The notes under the pieces were generated by a model. It did no database searches. It was not told where the DNA came from and saw only the letters and a program-made list of their open reading frames with translations. Below, piece by piece: positions 1 through 7,235 of a stretch of DNA of 15,066 nt (within the stretch, counting starts at the first letter, position 1; each line of letters starts with the position of its first letter). The position numbers and the translations under genes are program-made. The DNA lies in the NCBI RefSeq assembly GCF_945952095.1, contig NZ_CAMFHL010000180.1:1-15066 (forward strand), written 5' to 3'. The DNA comes from an uncultured Arsenicibacter sp. GTDB lineage: Bacteria; Bacteroidota; Bacteroidia; Cytophagales; Spirosomataceae.

Positions 1-13
1 CACCTCAGTAATT

Positions 14-46
14 GACAGAGCCGATCCGAAAGGGTCGGCTCTTGTC
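14..46 (+). terminator. Intrinsic-terminator-like hairpin of the gene left of the window
   Basis: An 11-bp stem pairs 17-27 with 32-42 (one G-T wobble) around a GAAA tetraloop. It extends by GAC/GTC (14-16 with 44-46) across one bulged base. The downstream tract is only moderately T-rich, so termination strength is uncertain. Stops at 9-11 or 13-15 could close a plus-strand gene just outside the window, but too little is left to identify one. Confidence 0.5.
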
Positions 47-129
47 GTTTATACCTCCTCCAACCCGCAAAAAACGCCCATCGGTCGGCTAACATTAATC
101 CGAAAAAATCAAAAAAAAGCTGCCGATAG

Positions 130-159
130 TTGCACTAACTACTTATATACCTATATTTG
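130..159 (+). promoter_or_regulatory. Bacteroidota-type promoter of the trp operon
   Basis: TATATTTG at 152-159 matches the Bacteroidota -7 consensus TAnnTTTG exactly. A TTG at 130-132 lies 19 bases upstream, within the reported 17-23 base spacing to the -33 element. No comparable match lies between here and trpE. Transcription would start near 164-167 and give a leader of roughly 225 bases before trpE, enough for the leader peptide and attenuator that follow. The element is seen directly; the start site is inferred. Confidence 0.7.
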
Positions 160-175
160 TGCCTGTACAAAGACG

Positions 176-201
176 GCGCAGGGCGAACCTGTGCAGTTTT
201 T
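176..201 (+). other. Hairpin with T5 tail early in the trp leader
   Basis: Seven pairs form between 176-182 and 188-194 (one G-T wobble) around a 5-base loop, followed two bases later by TTTTT at 197-201. By shape this is a weak intrinsic terminator, but it lies only some 10 bases after the predicted transcription start. It could be a 5' stabilising stem, an early pause site, or part of the attenuation device. Confidence 0.4.
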
Positions 202-204
202 ATT

Positions 205-230
205 GAGCATTGCCGATAAAATCAATGCTT
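205..230 (+). other. Hairpin just before the leader-peptide start
   Basis: AGCATTG at 206-212 is perfectly complementary to CAATGCT at 223-229, with a possible G-T pair closing the base (205/230) and a 10-base loop. It ends 14 bases before the leader-peptide ATG. It could hold RNA polymerase or affect ribosome loading on the leader; neither can be shown from sequence alone. Confidence 0.4.
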
Positions 231-244
231 GCTATCTAAAAGAC

Positions 245-304
245 ATGATTCAATCACAATATATCGTAAACATCTGGTGGTGGCGTTCTCCTGACTTATG
301 GTGA
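245..304 (+). CDS. trpL: trp operon leader peptide, 19 aa, four Trp
   Basis: The reading frame from ATG 245 to TGA 302-304 encodes MIQSQYIVNIWWWRSPDLW. Trp codons 11-13 (275-283) are consecutive and codon 19 (299-301) is also Trp, so 4 of 19 residues are the rarest amino acid. It lies directly upstream of trpE and of a terminator hairpin. This is the layout of a ribosome-stalling leader peptide as in the enterobacterial trp operon, so the product is probably a regulatory by-product of translation with no further function. The start context (taaaagac before ATG) is A-rich with no Shine-Dalgarno, as for other genes here. The ORF is too short for normal gene finders. I use the symbol by analogy of role; sequence homology to E. 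coli TrpL is not implied. Confidence 0.85.
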   Translation: MIQSQYIVNIWWWRSPDLW

Positions 305-372
305 ACAGAGCCGCTATGTGTATACATGAGCATTTTTACGAGGCCTACTGTTCACGCAGTAGGCCTTTTTTT
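285..372 (+). promoter_or_regulatory. Transcription attenuator of the trp operon
   Basis: Three mutually exclusive pairings are visible. Segment 1:2 pairs 285-291 with 300-306 (six pairs, one T-T mismatch). Segment 2:3 pairs GTGAACAG 301-308 with CTGTTCAC 348-355 (eight perfect pairs) plus 310-312 with 342-344. Segment 3:4 pairs AGGCCTACTG 341-350 with CAGTAGGCCT 357-366 (ten perfect pairs, loop 351-356), followed by T7 at 366-372, an intrinsic terminator. A ribosome stalled on the Trp codons at 275-283 would cover segment 1, freeing 2 to pair with 3 and preventing the terminator. A ribosome reaching the stop at 302-304 would cover segment 2 and let 3:4 form. This predicts readthrough into trpE under tryptophan starvation. 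The pairings are read from the sequence; the mechanism is inferred from the classical model. Confidence 0.85.
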
Positions 373-390
373 ATCCCTTTCTTTTTAACA

Positions 391-1824
391 ATGGAACAAT
401 TAGTAACCTCAAAATTCAATGTTGTCAGCCGGCACAAACGCATGCTGGCCGATATCATAACACCGGTGAGTATCTACTTACGGGTTCGGGACCGCTATCT
501 GAACAGCATTTTGCTGGAAAGTGCAGACTACCACGGCAACGAAAACTCGTTCTCCTATATTTGCTTTGACCCGGTTGCCCGTTTCGAATATTCACACGAT
601 CAGTTGCAGATAAAAATGCCTGACGGTACCGAAGAAACGAAAACGATCGAACGGCGGGAATTACTGGCTGAACTGAACGAATTCAAAGCATCATTCAGTC
701 ATCAGAAATCAAGTTTCAACTTTATAACAAACGGAACCTTTGGTTATTTCGGCTTCCCGAGTGTACAGAGTTTTGAAGATATCGAACTGACCGCAACCAT
801 TCCGGCTGAAAACGATATCCCTGCGGCAATTTTCCAGGTCTATCGTTATGTGGTTGCCATTAATCACTTTAAAGATGAACTATACCTCTTTGAGCATACC
901 TACCTGAAGGACGACGAACAGGAAGGGGAAAGTAATCTGGAGTACATTAGCTCACTGATCACAAGCCGGAATTATGCAACGTATTCGTTTGATGTAAACG
1001 GCGAAGAAGAGTCAAATTTCACCGATGATGCGTTTCGGGCAGTTATTCAGAAAGGGAAAGATCATTGTCAGCGCGGAGATGTTTTCCAGATTGTTTTATC
1101 CAGACGTTTCTCCATCCCGTTTAAAGGCGACGAATTCAATGTTTACCGTGCCCTGCGTTCGCTTAACCCGTCTCCTTATCTTTTTTACTTTGATTACGGC
1201 AATTTTAAGTTTTTCGGCTCGTCTCCTGAATCTCAGATTGTTGTTAAAGACCGCAAGGCAACGATTTACCCCATTGCCGGTACATTTCGCCGGACGGGTG
1301 ATGACATTAAGGATGCAGAACTGGCACAAAAGCTCTATGATGATCCGAAAGAATCGGCCGAACATGTAATGCTGGTTGATCTGGCCCGTAATGATCTGAG
1401 TCGTAACTGCGATGTCGTGAATGTTGAAACCTTCAAGGAAATTCAATATTACTCGCATGTTATTCACCTGGTATCCAAAGTGGTTGGTACGCTGACTGAT
1501 GAAGCGGAGCCATTAACAATTGTAGGTGAAACCTTTCCGGCCGGTACATTATCAGGGGCACCGAAGCATATGGCAATGAAACTCATTGACCGTTACGAAA
1601 ACATCAGCCGTAGTTTTTATTCAGGGAGTATTGGCTATATGGGCTTTGATGGTGAGTTCAATCATGCGATTATGATCCGGACGTTTATGAGCAAAAACAA
1701 TACGCTTTACTATCAGGCTGGTGCCGGTATTGTGGCAAAGTCAGTTGTAGAAAGCGAATTGCAGGAGGTACATAATAAGCTGGCTGCGCTACGGACGGCT
1801 ATTGAACAGGCACGAACTATATAA
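391..1824 (+). CDS. trpE: Anthranilate synthase component I
   Basis: A 477-residue protein that makes anthranilate from chorismate with ammonia or with glutamine handled by TrpG, the first committed step to tryptophan. The chorismate-binding half shows PIAGT (294-298), the EHVMLVDLARND block (324-335), SHVIHLVS (355-362) and GTLSGAPK (385-392), then the C-terminal YSGSIGYMG and QAGAGIVA motifs. LLES at 41-44 near the N-terminus is the element linked to tryptophan feedback binding in TrpE, so allosteric inhibition is likely. I chose ATG 391: the frame stays open back to an ATG at 298, but that extension would translate the attenuator terminator and overlap the leader-peptide stop, and it adds residues with no family counterpart. 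It begins 18 bases after the attenuator T-run. Confidence 0.96.
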   Translation: MEQLVTSKFNVVSRHKRMLADIITPVSIYLRVRDRYLNSILLESADYHGNENSFSYICFDPVARFEYSHDQLQIKMPDGTEETKTIERRELLAELNEFKASFSHQKSSFNFITNGTFGYFGFPSVQSFEDIELTATIPAENDIPAAIFQVYRYVVAINHFKDELYLFEHTYLKDDEQEGESNLEYISSLITSRNYATYSFDVNGEEESNFTDDAFRAVIQKGKDHCQRGDVFQIVLSRRFSIPFKGDEFNVYRALRSLNPSPYLFYFDYGNFKFFGSSPESQIVVKDRKATIYPIAGTFRRTGDDIKDAELAQKLYDDPKESAEHVMLVDLARNDLSRNCDVVNVETFKEIQYYSHVIHLVSKVVGTLTDEAEPLTIVGETFPAGTLSGAPKHMAMKLIDRYENISRSFYSGSIGYMGFDGEFNHAIMIRTFMSKNNTLYYQAGAGIVAKSVVESELQEVHNKLAALRTAIEQARTI

Positions 1825-1857
1825 TTCAACGAACACTACCGGTGAGCCGGAAAAACA

Positions 1858-2424
1858 ATGAAGCTACTCGTCTTAGATAATTACGATTCGTTTACATATA
1901 ACCTGGTCTATATCCTGCGTGAATTAGGGGTTAAGCCCGATGTAATACGCAATGATAAAATTTCGGTTGATGCTGTAAACCAATACGATAAGGTACTGCT
2001 ATCGCCAGGTCCCGGGATTCCGTCAGAGGCGGGGATTCTGCAGGAACTGGTGGCTACCTACGGTCCTGTAAAAAGCATATTAGGCATTTGTTTAGGGCAT
2101 CAGGGAATTGGTGAGGTGTTTGGTGCCGAACTACAGAATCTGGGTGATGTACTGCATGGGGTTGCTCACAAGGCGTATATAACCGATTCGTCTGAGCGGA
2201 TTTTCAGCGGCCTGCCTGCAGAAATTACCGTTGGCCGGTATCATTCATGGACAGTAACACCGGAATCAATGCCGGAAACCCTGAAAGTAACGGCCGTTGA
2301 TGAACAGGGACGTGTCATGGCATTAGCGCATACTACCTACGACGTAAAAGGACTTCAGTTTCATCCGGAGTCGGTATTGACCGAGGGAGGAATTACCATG
2401 CTGAAAAACTGGTTAACTGCTTAA
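1858..2424 (+). CDS. trpG: Anthranilate synthase component II, glutamine amidotransferase
   Basis: A class I glutamine amidotransferase of 188 residues that hydrolyses glutamine and delivers ammonia to TrpE. The family N-terminus LVLDNYDSFTYNL is present, with PGPG at 50-53 forming the oxyanion-hole region. The nucleophile is Cys78 in GICLGHQ, and His169 and Glu171 in QFHPES complete the triad. It is a stand-alone subunit of normal length, not fused to TrpE or TrpD. It starts 33 bases after trpE. The same subunit type can serve folate synthesis as PabA; the place in a complete trp operon argues for TrpG, though dual use cannot be excluded. Confidence 0.95.
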   Translation: MKLLVLDNYDSFTYNLVYILRELGVKPDVIRNDKISVDAVNQYDKVLLSPGPGIPSEAGILQELVATYGPVKSILGICLGHQGIGEVFGAELQNLGDVLHGVAHKAYITDSSERIFSGLPAEITVGRYHSWTVTPESMPETLKVTAVDEQGRVMALAHTTYDVKGLQFHPESVLTEGGITMLKNWLTA

Positions 2425-2445
2425 TTATTTACTAAAGGCTGCTAT

Positions 2446-3435
2446 ATGAAAGCGATTTTAAATCACCTTTTTGAATATAAAACCCTATCGAAGGAGCAGG
2501 CAAAACAAGTACTGATCAATATCAGCCAGGGAGTGTATAACTCGTCACAGATTGCTTCTTTTCTGACGGTTTATATGATGCGTAGTGTCCGCGTTGAAGA
2601 GCTTGAAGGCTTCCGCGATGCCATGCTTGAACTCTGCCTTGCGGTTGATTTATCGGCTTATGACCCGATGGATCTGTGCGGTACAGGCGGTGATGGTAAA
2701 GATACATTTAACATTTCTACGCTGTCTTCCTTTGTCGTGGCCGGTGCCGGGCAACGTGTCGCAAAGCATGGTAATCACGGTGTATCATCGTTGTGCGGGT
2801 CGTCAACGGTTATGGAAAAACTTGGTTACACGTTTACCAATGACGAGGGCGAACTACAGCGTAAAATGGAGACGGCAGGAATCTGTTTTCTGCATGCACC
2901 GCTGTTTCATCCGGCGATGAAGAATGTAGCCCCCATCCGGCGCGAATTGGGCGTCAAAACATTCTTCAATGTACTGGGTCCGATCGTAAACCCGGCAAGT
3001 CCTAAAAAACAGTTAGTTGGTGTATTTAATCTTGAATTGGCGAGATTATATGCGTATCTTTATCAGCAAACCCATAAACAGTTTATGATATTACACTCAT
3101 TAGATGGTTACGATGAGGTATCATTAACAGGGTCTTTTAAAGCAATTACCAATCGCACGGAACTATTGCTTAACCCTGAACAACTGGGTTTACATACACA
3201 TACACCAGAGGCGCTGGCAGGAGGAAAAACCGTAGATGAGTCAGCCCGGATATTCATGAATGTACTGAATGATGAGGCTGAAGTTGCTCAGAAAGAGGCT
3301 GTCATTGCGAATGCAGGCATGGCCTTGTTTGCCGCCAACAAAGCACAGACTCACCAGGAAGCCATTGCTATGGCACGGGAGTCTTTAGAAAGTAAGCGGG
3401 CTTTGCAATCGTTCAAGACACTTATTGCTAAATAA
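2446..3435 (+). CDS. trpD: Anthranilate phosphoribosyltransferase
   Basis: A 329-residue enzyme that joins anthranilate to PRPP, giving phosphoribosylanthranilate and pyrophosphate. The glycine-rich PRPP loop CGTGGDGKDTFNIST begins at residue 78 (GTGGD 79-83). KHGN lies at 107-110, the anthranilate-site block PIRRELGVKTFFNVLGP at 163-179, and the metal-binding Asp-Glu pair at 223-224 in GYDEVSLTG. KHGN is followed by His111 where many family members have Arg, probably a lineage variant since all other motifs are intact. The gene starts 21 bases after trpG. Confidence 0.95.
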   Translation: MKAILNHLFEYKTLSKEQAKQVLINISQGVYNSSQIASFLTVYMMRSVRVEELEGFRDAMLELCLAVDLSAYDPMDLCGTGGDGKDTFNISTLSSFVVAGAGQRVAKHGNHGVSSLCGSSTVMEKLGYTFTNDEGELQRKMETAGICFLHAPLFHPAMKNVAPIRRELGVKTFFNVLGPIVNPASPKKQLVGVFNLELARLYAYLYQQTHKQFMILHSLDGYDEVSLTGSFKAITNRTELLLNPEQLGLHTHTPEALAGGKTVDESARIFMNVLNDEAEVAQKEAVIANAGMALFAANKAQTHQEAIAMARESLESKRALQSFKTLIAK

Positions 3436-3466
3436 ATCTGATCCGTAGCTGAATAACCTGACTTTC

Positions 3467-4285
3467 ATGACAATTCTAGATCGCATTGTTGAGAAAAAAA
3501 TTACAGAAGTTGCCCAGCGGAAAGCAATGATTCCTGCGCAATCTCTGGAGAAACTACCGACTATACAGCGAACAGTTAACTCTGCCCGTGCGGCTATCCA
3601 GGCTACAGGTTCTACCGGTATCATTGCGGAATTTAAACGTAAATCGCCATCGAAAGGGGTGATTAATGATACGGCTGATGTGGTGGCAACAACGCAGGGA
3701 TACGTCAAGGCCGGAGCTGCCTGCCTGTCGGTTCTGACAGATGAGCCGTTTTTCGGCGGAAAACCTGATGATCTCATCAAAGCCAGAGCGGCAAACCCCG
3801 TAACGCCCGTACTGCGTAAGGATTTTATTGTTGATCCGTACCAGTTGCTGGAAGCTAAGGCATGGGGTGCTGACCTTGTGCTGCTGATCGCAGCCTGTCT
3901 GACGCCGGAACAGGTAAAAACATTAGGCCTGGAAGCCAAACGGCTTGGCCTCGAAGTTCTTCTTGAAGTACATGACGAGGACGAGCTGGATCAATGCCTG
4001 GCCATTGAGGAGCTGCCTCAGATCGTCGATCTGATCGGTGTTAATAACCGAAGCCTGAAAACCTTTGTTACATCTGTAGAAACGTCTTTACGGCTTGCCG
4101 ACCGCATTCCGTCTTCGTTTGTAAAGGTAGCCGAAAGCGGCCTGTCAAGCGCAACAACCATCCAGGTATTGCGTGAAGCCGGCTTTGAAGGGTTCCTGAT
4201 TGGAGAAGCATTTATGAAAACATCAGCACCGGCAGACGCACTGGCTGCGCTTGTAGCTGATTCGTTGATGCAAACGTCATCTTAA
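3467..4285 (+). CDS. trpC: Indole-3-glycerol-phosphate synthase
   Basis: A single-domain (beta/alpha)8 enzyme of 272 residues that closes the ring of carboxyphenylamino-deoxyribulose phosphate to indole-3-glycerol phosphate with loss of CO2 and water. Expected active-site residues are visible: Glu55 and Lys57 in AEFKRKSPSKG, Lys118 in VLRKDFIVDPYQ, Glu167 in LLEVHDEDEL, the Asn pair in GVNNRSLKTF (193-194), and Glu223-Ser224 in AESGLSS. Phosphate-binding GFLIGEAFM lies near 242-250. It is separate from TrpF, unlike the E. coli TrpC-F fusion. It begins 31 bases after trpD and ends 18 bases before trpF. Confidence 0.96.
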   Translation: MTILDRIVEKKITEVAQRKAMIPAQSLEKLPTIQRTVNSARAAIQATGSTGIIAEFKRKSPSKGVINDTADVVATTQGYVKAGAACLSVLTDEPFFGGKPDDLIKARAANPVTPVLRKDFIVDPYQLLEAKAWGADLVLLIAACLTPEQVKTLGLEAKRLGLEVLLEVHDEDELDQCLAIEELPQIVDLIGVNNRSLKTFVTSVETSLRLADRIPSSFVKVAESGLSSATTIQVLREAGFEGFLIGEAFMKTSAPADALAALVADSLMQTSS

Positions 4286-4303
4286 AACCATACATCCTGC
4301 ACG

Positions 4304-4945
4304 ATGAAAGTAAAAGTATGCGGTATGCGCGATGCTGCTAACATGGAGCAAATAGCAGCATTAAATCCAGATTTCATGGGGTTTATTTTTTATGATAAAT
4401 CACCCCGCTATGTTGGCGAAGATTTTGACGCAGAGCTGGTAAAAAGCCTGCCCCGCAAAGTCCAGAAGGTTGGTGTGTTTGTGAATGCCAGCATTGATTT
4501 TATCCTGCGTACCGTTAAAAAGTATGAGCTTGATTATGCTCAGCTGCATGGAAGCGAAACGCCTGACTACTGTAAAAGTCTGCGTATGCGCGGGGTAAGT
4601 ATTATCAAGGCATTTGCCGTAGACTCATCGTTCAATTTTTCTATGCTGAACAACTACAAGCCACACTGCGATTTTTTCCTGTTTGATGCAAAGGGAGAGA
4701 ATCCCGGCGGAAACGGATTCGCATTTGACTGGCGGGTGTTAAGCCGGTATGACAACGAAAAGCCGTTTTTCCTGAGTGGTGGCATCGGAGTCGATAACCT
4801 GGATGAAATTGATAACCTGCGCGGGATGAAGCTGTACGGCGTTGATATCAACAGCAAAATCGAAATTGAGCCGGGCCTGAAAAATCCGGAGCTGTTAAAA
4901 GAAATCCTGATACGGTTAAAACCGGTAGAAGAAGAAGTATCATAA
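4304..4945 (+). CDS. trpF: Phosphoribosylanthranilate isomerase
   Basis: A 213-residue (beta/alpha)8 isomerase that performs the Amadori rearrangement of phosphoribosylanthranilate. The N-terminal KVCGMRD carries the catalytic base Cys6, and Asp128 in FLFDAKGENPGGNG is the catalytic acid. QLHGSE (80-85), SGGIG (158-162) and GVDINSK (179-185) form substrate and phosphate loops; the last differs from the common GVDvSSGvE form but is otherwise well placed. The stop codon lies inside a 9-bp hairpin, and a 173-base gap follows before trpB, the widest in the operon. Confidence 0.95.
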   Translation: MKVKVCGMRDAANMEQIAALNPDFMGFIFYDKSPRYVGEDFDAELVKSLPRKVQKVGVFVNASIDFILRTVKKYELDYAQLHGSETPDYCKSLRMRGVSIIKAFAVDSSFNFSMLNNYKPHCDFFLFDAKGENPGGNGFAFDWRVLSRYDNEKPFFLSGGIGVDNLDEIDNLRGMKLYGVDINSKIEIEPGLKNPELLKEILIRLKPVEEEVS

Positions 4946-4970
4946 ACGCTGCTCCCCTGATGCGTTTATG
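4941..4970 (+). other. Hairpin over the trpF stop codon
   Basis: CATAAACGC (4941-4949) is a perfect reverse complement of GCGTTTATG (4962-4970), giving nine pairs with a 12-base loop; the trpF TAA (4943-4945) lies in the left arm. A second small stem, TTCGGG/CCCGAA (4978-4983 with 4990-4995), follows. No long T-run is present, so this is not a convincing terminator. It may be a processing, stability or partial-termination element that sets trpBA levels apart from trpEGDCF. Confidence 0.45.
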
Positions 4971-5082
4971 GTTTAAATTCGGGTTTTCGCCCGAAGTAAG
5001 GGTTTTGCGCGCATACGTAAGCCGGAATTTCATTGAGTACAACAAATTATCACTGATAAAGCCGTTTAGCGATACATTCTGA
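4960..5082 (+). CDS. Possible 40-aa small ORF between trpF and trpB
   Basis: An uninterrupted frame from ATG 4960 to TGA 5080-5082 starts MRLWFKFGFSPEVRVLRAY and ends IKPFSDTF. It fills most of the trpF-trpB gap and uses codons similar to its neighbours. No domain, signal peptide or membrane segment is visible, and I do not recognise it. It has one Trp (codon 4), too few to suggest a second leader peptide. Forty codons can arise by chance, so this may be noncoding. Confidence 0.2.
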   Translation: MRLWFKFGFSPEVRVLRAYVSRNFIEYNKLSLIKPFSDTF

Positions 5083-5118
5083 ACAGCTAAGCGGCGGGCA
5101 ATTAATTTTCTCTTACTC

Positions 5119-6321
5119 ATGCAAGTTGCTCTTGATCAGACACTCTCTCCCTTTGGCGTAAATGATAAAGGTTTTTACGGGCGGTTCGGCGGTGCGTTTA
5201 TCCCCGAAATGCTTTATCCTAACGTGGAGGAGCTTCGCCAAAATTACCTGACTATCATTAATGACCCTGCCTTTCAGCAGGAATACCAGTATTTGCTGAC
5301 AGATTATGTGGGCCGGCCGACACCGTTGTTTCTGGCATCACGCCTTTCTGAACAGCTGAATGCAACGATTTACCTCAAGCGTGAGGACCTGTGCCATACC
5401 GGTGCGCATAAAATAAATAACACGATCGGGCAAATCCTGATTGCGAAACGGCTCGGTAAAAAACGCATTGTTGCCGAAACCGGCGCCGGTCAGCATGGCG
5501 TGGCAACGGCAACGGTTTGCGCCCTAATGGGACTCGAATGTGTGGTATACATGGGGTCTATCGACATTGAGCGGCAAAAGCCAAACGTTGACCGGATGAA
5601 AATGCTGGGTGCAACGGTGGTAGCTGCAACATCGGGTAGCCAGACGCTGAAGGATGCAACCAACGAAGCCATGCGTCACTGGATCAATAATCCGGTGGAT
5701 ACGCATTACATCATTGGATCCGTTGTCGGCCCGCACCCGTATCCGGATATGGTTGCCCGTTTCCAGTCAGTCATTTCGGAAGAGGTGAAAAAGCAGCTGT
5801 TTGCAAAAACAGGCAGCGAAAACCCTGACTATGTAGTGGCTTGCGTAGGGGGTGGTAGTAATGCCGCCGGTGCATTCTTCCATTATCTTGATGAAACATC
5901 GGTGAAGCTGGTAGCAGCTGAGGCGGCCGGTATGGGTATCTCATCGGGACATTCGGCGGCCACCACGGCGCTTGGTAAGCCGGGAGTACTGCATGGTAGC
6001 CGGACAATCCTGATGCAAACCGAAGATGGTCAGGTTACTGAACCGTATTCGATTTCAGCAGGTCTTGACTATCCGGGAATCGGTCCGCTGCATGCGCATC
6101 TGTTTGATTCGGGACGGGGCATTTTCAAAAGCATTACGGATGAAGATGCTGTAAAAGCGGCTTTTGAACTGACACGTCTGGAAGGCATTATTCCGGCATT
6201 GGAGTCAGCCCATGCCCTGGCGGCGCTTAAAGAGTTGCCGCTGACTGACAACGATGTAGTTGTGGTATGCTTATCCGGCCGCGGTGATAAAGATCTGGCC
6301 ACGTATTCAAAATACCTGTAA
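5119..6321 (+). CDS. trpB: Tryptophan synthase beta chain
   Basis: A PLP enzyme of 400 residues that condenses indole, channelled from TrpA, with L-serine to give tryptophan. PLP binds Lys98 in HTGAHKINN. Glu120 in AETGAGQHG is the catalytic acid-base, GGGSNA (244-249) binds the cofactor phosphate, and LSGRGDKD (385-392) closes the C-terminus. Length and motif order fit the classical TrpB1 form that partners TrpA, not the longer stand-alone TrpB2. ATG 5119 leads directly into the conserved GFYGRFGGAFIPE region. Confidence 0.97.
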   Translation: MQVALDQTLSPFGVNDKGFYGRFGGAFIPEMLYPNVEELRQNYLTIINDPAFQQEYQYLLTDYVGRPTPLFLASRLSEQLNATIYLKREDLCHTGAHKINNTIGQILIAKRLGKKRIVAETGAGQHGVATATVCALMGLECVVYMGSIDIERQKPNVDRMKMLGATVVAATSGSQTLKDATNEAMRHWINNPVDTHYIIGSVVGPHPYPDMVARFQSVISEEVKKQLFAKTGSENPDYVVACVGGGSNAAGAFFHYLDETSVKLVAAEAAGMGISSGHSAATTALGKPGVLHGSRTILMQTEDGQVTEPYSISAGLDYPGIGPLHAHLFDSGRGIFKSITDEDAVKAAFELTRLEGIIPALESAHALAALKELPLTDNDVVVVCLSGRGDKDLATYSKYL

Positions 6322-6387
6322 ACAGGCAACACCAAGGCTGATAATTAATGACCTAAAAACGGGGGAAAGTATTACCCGACGTTTCAA

Positions 6388-7176
6388 ATGATACAAACAG
6401 TAACCCAAAACCGTATTAACGACCTCTTCGCCCGAAAAAGTCAGGGGTTATTAAATGTTTATTTTACCGCAGGGTTTCCGGAAATCGGTGCTACGGCTTC
6501 TATACTGCGGTCGCTGGAAAAAGCGGGCGTTGATCTGGTAGAAATCGGTATGCCCTATTCAGATCCGGTAGCTGATGGCGAGACTATTCAGCAAAGCAAT
6601 ATGCAGGCGCTGGAACAGGGTATGTCACTGCGATTGCTGTTCGACCAGCTCGCCGGTTGCCGGGACGATGTAACAGTCCCGATATTGCTGATGGGCTATA
6701 TCAACCCGGTGCTGCAGTTCGGTGTCGAAGCGTTTTGTCAGAAATGTAAAGAAGTTGGCGTTGACGGTGTTATTCTGCCGGATTTGCCGCTTGATCTTTA
6801 CCTTGACGAATACGAGCCTGTTTTCCGGGAATATGGCCTGCTGAATATCTTCCTGATTACGCCGCAGACAGCTGAGGCCCGTATCCGGCTCATTGATGAG
6901 CAAACCGAAGGCTTTATTTACATGGTGTCATCGGCAAGTATTACGGGCTCACAAAGCGGTGTAAGCGGCGATATGCTGGCTTATTTCAATCGGATCCAGG
7001 CTATGAATCTGCGTAACCCAAGGCTGATTGGCTTCGGTATTAAGGATACCGAGACCTATCAGATGGCTTGTGAGTATGCCAATGGCGCCATCATAGGCAG
7101 TGCCTTTATCCGCCACCTGCAGAACGGTCCGGCAACGGAGGAGCGCATCAAGGAATTTGTATCAGCAATCCGCTGA
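6388..7176 (+). CDS. trpA: Tryptophan synthase alpha chain
   Basis: A (beta/alpha)8 lyase of 262 residues that cleaves indole-3-glycerol phosphate to indole and glyceraldehyde 3-phosphate. The catalytic pair is Glu52 and Asp63 in VEIGMPYSDPVADG, matching Glu49 and Asp60 of the enterobacterial enzyme. MGYINPVLQFG, GVILPDLPL and the phosphate-loop region VSSASITGSQSGVSG follow in the normal order. It starts 66 bases after trpB; the gap holds only a weak CGGG/CCCG stem. It is the last gene of the operon and is closed by a strong terminator 22 bases after its stop. Confidence 0.96.
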   Translation: MIQTVTQNRINDLFARKSQGLLNVYFTAGFPEIGATASILRSLEKAGVDLVEIGMPYSDPVADGETIQQSNMQALEQGMSLRLLFDQLAGCRDDVTVPILLMGYINPVLQFGVEAFCQKCKEVGVDGVILPDLPLDLYLDEYEPVFREYGLLNIFLITPQTAEARIRLIDEQTEGFIYMVSSASITGSQSGVSGDMLAYFNRIQAMNLRNPRLIGFGIKDTETYQMACEYANGAIIGSAFIRHLQNGPATEERIKEFVSAIR

Positions 7177-7198
7177 GGAAATTATATACATACAGTAC

Positions 7199-7234
7199 GG
7201 CCCTGACAGCTTCTGCTGATCAGGGCCATTTTTT
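7199..7234 (+). terminator. Terminator of the trp operon
   Basis: GGCCCTGA (7199-7206) pairs with TCAGGGCC (7220-7227), and CAGC/GCTG (7207-7210 with 7215-7218) extends the stem to a TTCT loop with one bulged A. T6 at 7229-7234 follows. The stop of the convergent minus-strand gene begins at 7236. The reverse strand lacks a T-run after the stem, so it works mainly for trpA. Confidence 0.9.
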
Positions 7235-7235
7235 G

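Noticed and set aside
298..390. N-terminal extension of TrpE from an ATG at 298
   Set aside because: It would translate the attenuator terminator hairpin and T-run, overlaps the leader-peptide stop, and has no counterpart in the family. ATG 391 gives normal TrpE length.
160..390. T-box or TRAP-type control of the trp operon
   Set aside because: I see no T-box core or specifier hairpin and no run of regularly spaced GAG/UAG triplets; the tandem Trp codons fit leader-peptide attenuation instead.
3385..3939. 184-codon minus-strand frame opposite trpD/trpC
   Set aside because: Antisense shadow of well-supported genes; its translation shows no family features.
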